Source: Antedon mediterranea (taxonomy: Eukaryota; Echinodermata; Crinoidea; Comatulida; Antedonidae). From it: a DNA stretch of 64,000 bases. The first letter of the stretch is position 1, and each line of letters starts with the position of its first letter. The notes under the pieces are model-generated. The model had not been told where the DNA came from and made no database searches. It saw nothing but the letters and a program-made list of their open reading frames with translations. The position numbers were made by a program, and so were the translations under genes. Positions 58,463 to 64,000 of this stretch are shown one piece after another. The stretch lies in the NCBI RefSeq assembly GCF_964355755.1, contig NC_092670.1:34399795-34463794 (forward strand), read 5' to 3'.

Positions 58463-60377
58463 ATGAACTCTAGTGATGTTGGCGTGTCAACAGAGAACAT
58501 GGTGACCGGCACTTATCGAACAAAATGTAACTCGTCAAACGATATATTGAGCATATTCAATTACGATGAATATTTAAAAGATGTTGTCATTATAATACTT
58601 GGAATCCTGTTGCTGGTTGTTATTATTGTATTGCTTGGTGTACTGAAAATATTCTACAATAATAAATCAAAAATGGGAATCAAGAACAAAACAAAAGTCA
58701 AACACCGAAGAGACGGCTTTACAGCAGATGATGAAGATCAACCTTCTCTAAGGAAACATAGGCCTACAGAAGCATTGCGATTAAAGCAAACAAATAAGAA
58801 ACCTCTCTCACAGAAAGTAGGCCTAAATAGTAGGCATATAAATCAAACAGAACAAGTTGAGCTATTTACAAATGATTGTTACGGCCACAGAGGCGCAGCC
58901 AGCAAAGAATTAAAGGGGGGGTCAACCAAATATGTGAGTATTTTGCGAGCGAAGCGAGCAACCATGGGCTGGGGGCCAGGGGGCCGCCAAGGGCCCCCGG
59001 TCGGGGTCCAGGGTCCAAGCTTTGGCGGTCTAGCGCAATCTAGATCATTTGAATCGGTTTACGCACACACAAATATGACAATGTTAACACTAATAAACTG
59101 AAACAAAGAAAACAAAAAACAACTCTCATTTTCATTACAGAAAATTTTTATATTCCAGGCTGCCACAGACAAACACTTTTTTTCTTGCTTGTTTGTTGAT
59201 TTGTGTAGAGAGGCTGTAAACTCAGAGGAGGAATTATTTGAATTCCTCCCTTTTCACCATACAAAAGTTGCATGAAATGAACGTAGAGTTACAAAAGTTT
59301 GAAAAAATAAATTAGAATGATAGCATGGAGTGATATTATTAAATGAGAACCGTAAGTTTAGAGTTCATACACTGTGCAAGTCCAAGAAGCTATCTTGGCT
59401 CCGTGTGTATGTGAGACGCTTATCATACCCAGTACATACAATATTTTGTTTAAAAATATACCTATTTTGTTCGAATGTATAGTATAGGTGATAGCTTATA
59501 CATAATTGTAATAACTAACTTCTAAATTATTATCATACATTTTACGTTAGTTACTATAACGGCGCTCTAGACATCGCGTGATGCATCTTTAAACACATAA
59601 GTTTGGAACATTCTTCTTGGCTTGGAGACAGAATTCGCGAATGACATTCTCTGTATTAATGTTCATGTTAAAGTGTATGTTCATGAGGCACAGTCCCGAA
59701 AGCTGCTCATAAGACATGTGATTTCGCAAACAGGTTTTCGTTCTCCACAACGTCGAAAAACTCCACTCAGCTTCAGCAGACGTTACGGGCATAGGCCTAC
59801 GCGATTAGAAGAAGTGCACGCACATTCGGGAACACATCTGGATCCGCTAATTTTACACAGTCGCTTCCATCACTGAAGCTCGGAATGAAGATGTTCGTGT
59901 CTTGGCAGATCATCGTACCAAATTCAAGTTCCTTGAAGACTTCTTCAACATTACACTTCACGATAGACTCGGGTGCTACGCCAAATATTTTAAAGCATGG
60001 CCTGTTATCGGCAGAAAAACGGGTTTTTAACTCGGTTTGTAAATGATCAAGAAGTTGATTTGGTAATACTGCTCGGTAGTAATCTTCCACAGTATCTCCA
60101 GGATGATTTGATCTGTATTGTTGTCTCATGTTTTTATTTATTTTTTTCTTTAAAAAAAGGGAGGGTCAGGACCCCGTGACCCCCCCCCCCCCTCCCCCCA
60201 CTTGCTGCGCCCCTGGGCCACACTAGTTTCAATGTAACCAATGAATCTCAAATAAATGAAAAGGAGTCGGACTACATGCAACACATTGAAAGAACGCAGA
60301 GAAATAACAATATAATATATAGTACAGATGACAACAACGATGATGATTATGATTATGTAAATATAAATATGGCCTAA
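58463..60377 (+). pseudogene. R6: headless receptor-like protein split by a hAT-like insertion
   Basis: The original frame runs 58463-58887 and resumes at 60221-60377; together 194 codons with stop, almost the size of R1 (195 aa). It has a short stalk beginning MNSSDVG, a span (VVIIILGILLLVVIIVLLGVL) and a tail with QVELFTNDCYGH, then after the insertion SDYMQHI, NIIYST and DYDYVNI (YVNI fits the YxN Grb2-SH2 pattern). The frame is in phase across the insertion, so the gene was intact until then. As it stands, the ORF runs into transposon sequence and would end in about 70 foreign residues at 59,101. Confidence 0.82.
58883..60220 (-). mobile_element. hAT-like DNA transposon, decayed, inside R6
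   Basis: Ends CAGAGGCGCAGC at 58,888 and GCTGCGCCCCTG at 60,215 are inverted. GGCCA flanks both sides (58,883-58,887; 60,216-60,220), shorter than the 8 bp usual for hAT. Minus-strand remnants 59,797-60,129 and 59,589-59,792 include TSAEAEWSFSTLWRTKTCLR and MSYEQLSGLCLMNIH, the hAT dimerisation motif. Both frames are broken and no full transposase remains. Confidence 0.82.
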
Positions 60378-60553
60378 TCATGATTATGGTATGCAGTCTA
60401 TCTATTATATTTGAAAGTGAATTAGCACATCTTTTAAGAGTAGGCATCGGCGAAGATAATTCTCGCAAGTGCAAGAAAAATAGTAGATTCAATTGTATAC
60501 TTTCACATTAAACTAAACAATACAACAATTTGTGAAGTTCTTTAATTAATCGC

Positions 60554-60561
60554 TATATAAA
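60554..60561 (+). promoter_or_regulatory. TATA box of the lectin exon
   Basis: TATATAAA, 115 bp upstream of the ATG at 60,676. Confidence 0.5.
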
Positions 60562-60675
60562 CCATTCTCAATTTTGACGCAAGAAATCGTTTAAAATATA
60601 TAATATAAATAATATTACGTCAGTATTATTTTGATACATATTACATTTTTATATTTCATACAGTAAACGTAAACA

Positions 60676-60857
60676 ATGAAGATTGTGTTTTTAGCTTTAA
60701 CAATAGCTGTATTGTCTATTGGTACTGAGTCATATCCAGTAGGTTTATGTCCCCCATTCTGGACTCATTTTCAAAGCAGTTGCTATCGAATCTTCGGGAC
60801 CAAGCTAACATGGTCTGAAGCAGACAAAAGCTGTAACACTAGTAGTAATATATACAG
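60676..60857 (+). CDS. C-type lectin first exon (signal peptide and start of lectin domain)
   Basis: ATG at 60,676 gives a signal peptide (about 1-19, IVFLALTIAVLSIGTES), then CPPFWTHFQSSCYRIF and LTWSEADKSC, the usual opening of a C-type lectin-like domain (first disulfide pair and the WxxA helix). A donor GTACAG follows ATACAG in phase 2. C-type lectins bind sugars or other ligands outside the cell. No further lectin exon is recognised up to 64,000, so the gene either continues far away or is a stranded fragment. Confidence 0.75.
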
Positions 60858-61450
60858 GTACAGCCCCCGTAGAGGGCGTTTGAGGGGATGACATTAGTTA
60901 ATCCTATTATAATTAATACAATGGTAAACAATGGTAAGGAAGTAAAACAATGGAGATGTTATTTAATTTGAAAAAGACAATGGTTAACGATGCTAAGGAA
61001 GTAAGACAATAGAGTTGTTTGGTTTTGGAAGTTAATCAATGACAACAATAAAAAGACAAGAATATAATGAAGTGATATTTAAGTATGTCTTGATTGAACT
61101 ATACCAACATGTACTTAATTTCTTCCGGAATTTTAACAATGGAGCTTCGCAATGAAAGATTGGTGTAACGTGAAGCAAGATGTTAAGTTTCACTATTTTT
61201 CAAAAAATGCAACAATAATAATAATAATAATAATAACACTAATAATAATAATAATAATAAGCTTTATTTAATCACCGATACTTAACTCAACTAAAAGTTG
61301 TTTTTCAGTAAGACCGTGCTCAAAGGAAAACACCAACAATAATAAATGTAAAAAGCAGATATCAAATCAAATAATAAAACAATTACAGAAGCAAAAAACA
61401 AAAGCAGATAATAAAACAATTACAATGAAATAAAATGAAACAAGGATATG
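60858..61450. other. AT-rich spacer with microsatellite
   Basis: (AAT)n-type repeats at about 61,214-61,260, followed by a sequence resembling a minus-strand retroelement 3' end (AAGCTTTATTTAATCACC). No gene. Confidence 0.5.
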
Positions 61451-61910
61451 ACAATGACAATTGGCTGAAAAAAATTGAGTAAATGCCGAATGTAATCCTT
61501 TGACTGTATATAACTCTCGAATATTTTGTCATCTTTACCTCATTCCACAACGCTACAGCCTGACAGACTTAGCATATTCAACCAAAAACCAACAACTAGT
61601 TACTATGGGTTCCGTGATTGATCTTACTATGGACTGTGTGGGGAAGCTACTTAATGAAACAAAAGATACACGGCGCTTCGACACAATGTTCCGACAGGAA
61701 ATACAACAATGACAATTGGCTGAAACAAATTCAGTAAATGCCGAATGTAATCCTTTGACTGTATATAACTCTCGAATATTTTGTCATCTTTACCTCATTC
61801 CACAACGCTACAGCCTGACAGACTTAGCATATTCAACCAAAAACCAACAACTAGTTACTATGGGTTCCGTGATTGAAATCATTGATCTTACTATGGACTC
61901 TGATGTCGAA
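61451..61910 (+). repeat. 255-bp tandem duplication of a promoter and gene start
   Basis: ACAATGACAATTGGCTGAA begins copies at 61,451 and 61,706. Both carry a TATATAA box (61,507 and 61,762) and the start MGSVI. Copy 1 then runs into different sequence and stops (61,712). Copy 2 leads into the full ORF. Confidence 0.9.
61762..61768 (+). promoter_or_regulatory. TATA-like box
   Basis: TATATAA 92 bp before the ATG at 61,860. This favours that start over the earlier ATG at 61,716. Confidence 0.45.
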
Positions 61911-62312
61911 GAAGAAGTTATAGATATAACCAATGATTCAGAATCTGAAGACGAAGACATACCAGCTATGACTGGTGCCTATTTTACAGCAGAGGAGGAG
62001 GAAGAGATGGAGGATATGACGTGTTTACTGACGATTCAACCCCCACCTCCAATGAACGTTGATTTAAATAATGTATCTATTATGTATACTGAAGAAGACG
62101 ATCATTATAGATCGAGAATAATTTCTGACGAGGAGAGGATTGTATATGGTGACACGTCATCGGTAGGTGACTACCACCTATTTTTGGCAAGAAAAGCAGA
62201 TGTAAAAGATGAGGTAGAAGATGAGGTGTTTAAGGAAGAGTACCTGAACCCTGTGCTGGAGGCGGAAATTAAGAAAGAAACTATACTACCGAACTTAAGT
62301 ACAAAGAAATAA
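61860..62312 (+). CDS. acidic protein with two SUMO-interaction-like motifs, 150 aa
   Basis: Family not recognised. From the preferred ATG at 61,860 (an earlier in-frame ATG at 61,716 lies before the TATA box), the N-terminus reads VIEIIDLTMDSD and then EEEVIDITNDSESEDED: two hydrophobic cores of the V/I-D-L/I-T type followed by acidic residues, the known shape of SUMO-interacting motifs. The rest is acidic and probably disordered, ending basic. The stop TAA overlaps the next ATG. A Polinton-type integrase remnant 500 bp downstream suggests this is a cargo gene of a virus-like Maverick/Polinton element (inferred). Confidence 0.6.
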   Translation: MGSVIEIIDLTMDSDVEEEVIDITNDSESEDEDIPAMTGAYFTAEEEEEMEDMTCLLTIQPPPPMNVDLNNVSIMYTEEDDHYRSRIISDEERIVYGDTSSVGDYHLFLARKADVKDEVEDEVFKEEYLNPVLEAEIKKETILPNLSTKK

Positions 62313-62584
62313 TGAGAACAATTGAGGTTTTCATAGAAGAATTAATATTCATTCTGAATGACATGGTTGAATGTTATAACTTTCACGGCTCAAGATATGA
62401 GCAACTCCTAACATTTTTTCGACCAATTCTGGCATTGAAACTTGTGGACAATAGCGCTACCCATTTTGAATTGGCGCTAAACTACTTTCATTTACGTTGT
62501 ATCAATGTTGATGCGTTCGATAAAGCCATAAAGTTGATTACAAATGATTCAGAACTGTTTAATAAGATTCTTAACCAATTGTAA
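62312..62584 (+). CDS. small helical protein, 90 aa, overlapping the previous ORF
   Basis: Starts inside the stop codon of the previous ORF (TAATG, one shared base), an arrangement normal for compact viral genomes and rare in animal genes. Predicted mostly helical, with no known motif. A poly(A) signal AATAAA at 62,714-62,719 could serve both ORFs. Confidence 0.5.
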   Translation: MRTIEVFIEELIFILNDMVECYNFHGSRYEQLLTFFRPILALKLVDNSATHFELALNYFHLRCINVDAFDKAIKLITNDSELFNKILNQL

Positions 62585-62713
62585 TTTGTACAAATTTAAA
62601 TATTATCTTAACACTTTTAATTAATGTTATATATTTTTATAATTCTTATTTCTTTTTTGGTAAATTTATTATTATTATGGTTGTAAAATATATTGAAATA
62701 GAATGTGTGTTAA

Positions 62714-62719
62714 AATAAA
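62714..62719 (+). promoter_or_regulatory. candidate poly(A) signal
   Basis: AATAAA, 130 bp after the second ORF. Confidence 0.45.
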
Positions 62720-62831
62720 GGTTGTGTTTTTTTTTAAAGCAACAACGAAAATGAAATTTGATCTTTACGTGTTATTTAAGTATTTGATTTATTTTTTTAA
62801 ATTTTCATTTGGGTGAATGAGGGTAATGAGT

Positions 62832-63060
62832 ATGGATGAGTACATAAGAAAAGTATATTACGATCCTAAACATCCTGATAGTTTTGGTGGTGTGGACCGA
62901 CTTTATCAAAATGTAAAAGACGATTTAAATATTACCAAGAGACAAGTTCAAGACTGACTGAACAAGCAAGATACATATACATTACACAAATCCATTCAAC
63001 GTAAATTCAAACGAAACTGGGTACTTGTAAGTGCTATTGATGAACAATGAGAACTGGATT
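62832..63060 (+). pseudogene. N-terminal remnant of a Polinton/Maverick-type integrase
   Basis: The frame from the ATG at 62,832 contains VYYDPKHPDSFGGVDRLY and, after a stop, LNKQDTYTLHK and IDEQ, in the order usual at the start of Polinton integrases (retroviral-type DDE integrases of virus-like DNA elements). TGA stops at 62,955-62,957 and 63,048-63,050 and loss of similarity after that show it is dead. No catalytic core is seen in the window. Confidence 0.65.
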
Positions 63061-64000
63061 TGGAAAAATAACGTGTATAAATTTTGATTCAGACAAACTG
63101 TTTGCAAAATCAAAGGTTTGACTTTAAATTTCCCAAAATCAAAGGAAGTCAATTTTGAAATAGTTGGTAGCATGGTACGAGGAATCGGACTGGAAAAAAT
63201 AACAACTAATCCTAACAAAATAACCCGTAAACCAAAATCTCGCTTAATATTTATTTTATATTATAAATTTGTTAAAGTAGTTACCCTATTTTAATTCATG
63301 GTAAATTTATTTTTCGAATTAATTTAATTTGTTTTCTTTTCTGTTGAATTTTTATTATTATTATTATGTTTTGTAAAGTGTATTACAATAGAATGTGTAT
63401 TTCAATACATTTTGTTTTTAACATCAACAACAAAAATGAAATTTTATCTTTGCGTGTTGTTTAATTTGTGTATGATGTTTTTCTAATTTATTTATACAAA
63501 AAAAAATATTGACTTTAAATTTCAAAAATTCAAAGGAAGTCAATTTTGAAATAGTTAGTAGCATAGTACAATGAATCGGCACGGAAAAAATAACAACAAC
63601 TAATTTAATTTAATTCTTCTTTTCTGTTGAATTATTATTATTATTATGTTTGTGAAGTGTATTGCAATAGATTTGTTTAATGAAATAAGTTAATTATGTT
63701 TTGACTTATTTTATGTCAGTGTAAATTTGTAAAAGTAGTTTTCCTATTTTAATTCATGGTAAATTTATTTCTTGACTTAATTTAATTAGTTTTCTTTTCT
63801 GTTGAAATATTATTATGTTTTGTAAAGTGTAGTGCAATAGAATGTGTATTGAAATAAATTTTGTTTTTAACAGCAACAATAAAAATGAAATTTGATCTTT
63901 GCGTGTTATTTAACTCCTGTATGATGTTTTTCTAATTTATTTCTACAAAAAGAAAACAAGTTTTTGAATTTGTTAAATGTAATTGCAAACACACATAATA

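Larger units (their letters stand above)
62640..63960. repeat. block of diverged repeats
   Basis: A ~160-bp unit (TTTCTTTTCTGTTGAAT, a TTATTA run, AAAGTGTATTACAATAGAAT, AAATGAAATTTTATCTTTGC) recurs at about 62,650, 63,330, 63,615 and 63,795. A second unit (TCAAAGGAAGTCAATTTTGA) recurs at 63,119 and 63,508. It may be the terminal region of the element. Confidence 0.7.

Overview
The window is animal nuclear DNA: AT-rich, with split genes using GT/AG introns and a dense load of transposons, SINEs, MITEs and minisatellites. A marine invertebrate deuterostome, most likely an echinoderm, fits best. The reasons are the gene families present, the echinoderm-like 5S rRNA-type sequence near 54.7 kb, and the very frequent palindrome TAGGCCTA. 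The species cannot be fixed from the sequence alone.

Layout. (1) 0.47-8.83 kb, minus strand: the 5' half of a secreted alpha-carbonic anhydrase gene. Four exons are visible; the rest lies beyond the left edge. Its introns hold a dead LINE, a TTAA-flanked MITE and a foldback element. (2) 11.6-29.9 kb, plus strand: a 16-exon gene for a DIDO1/PHF3-type transcription regulator (PHD finger, TFIIS-like domain, SPOC domain). All splice phases agree and give about 1,582 residues. Its introns hold a 21-bp minisatellite, a piggyBac-like element, SINEs and MITEs. (3) 30.2-35.7 kb: minisatellites and a palindrome-rich satellite. (4) 35.9-60.4 kb: a tandem array of six related membrane-protein genes. Four are intronless type I receptors with a signal peptide, two or three Ig-like domains, one membrane span and a long cytoplasmic tail with repeated tyrosine boxes. 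Two shorter 'headless' members, with only stalk, membrane span and tail, stand at the two ends of the array in opposite orientation. Transposons have broken parts of the array: an LTR element upstream of one member, a hAT-like element inside another, and a LINE between members. (5) 60.5-64 kb: a first exon of a C-type lectin, then a compact pair of overlapping ORFs with SUMO-interaction-like motifs. A decayed Polinton/Maverick-type integrase start and a repeat block follow.

The receptor array is the most interesting content. It looks like a locally expanded, intronless Ig-like receptor family with phosphotyrosine-type signalling tails, possibly immune. I do not recognise it as a named family. 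Its role is inferred from architecture only.
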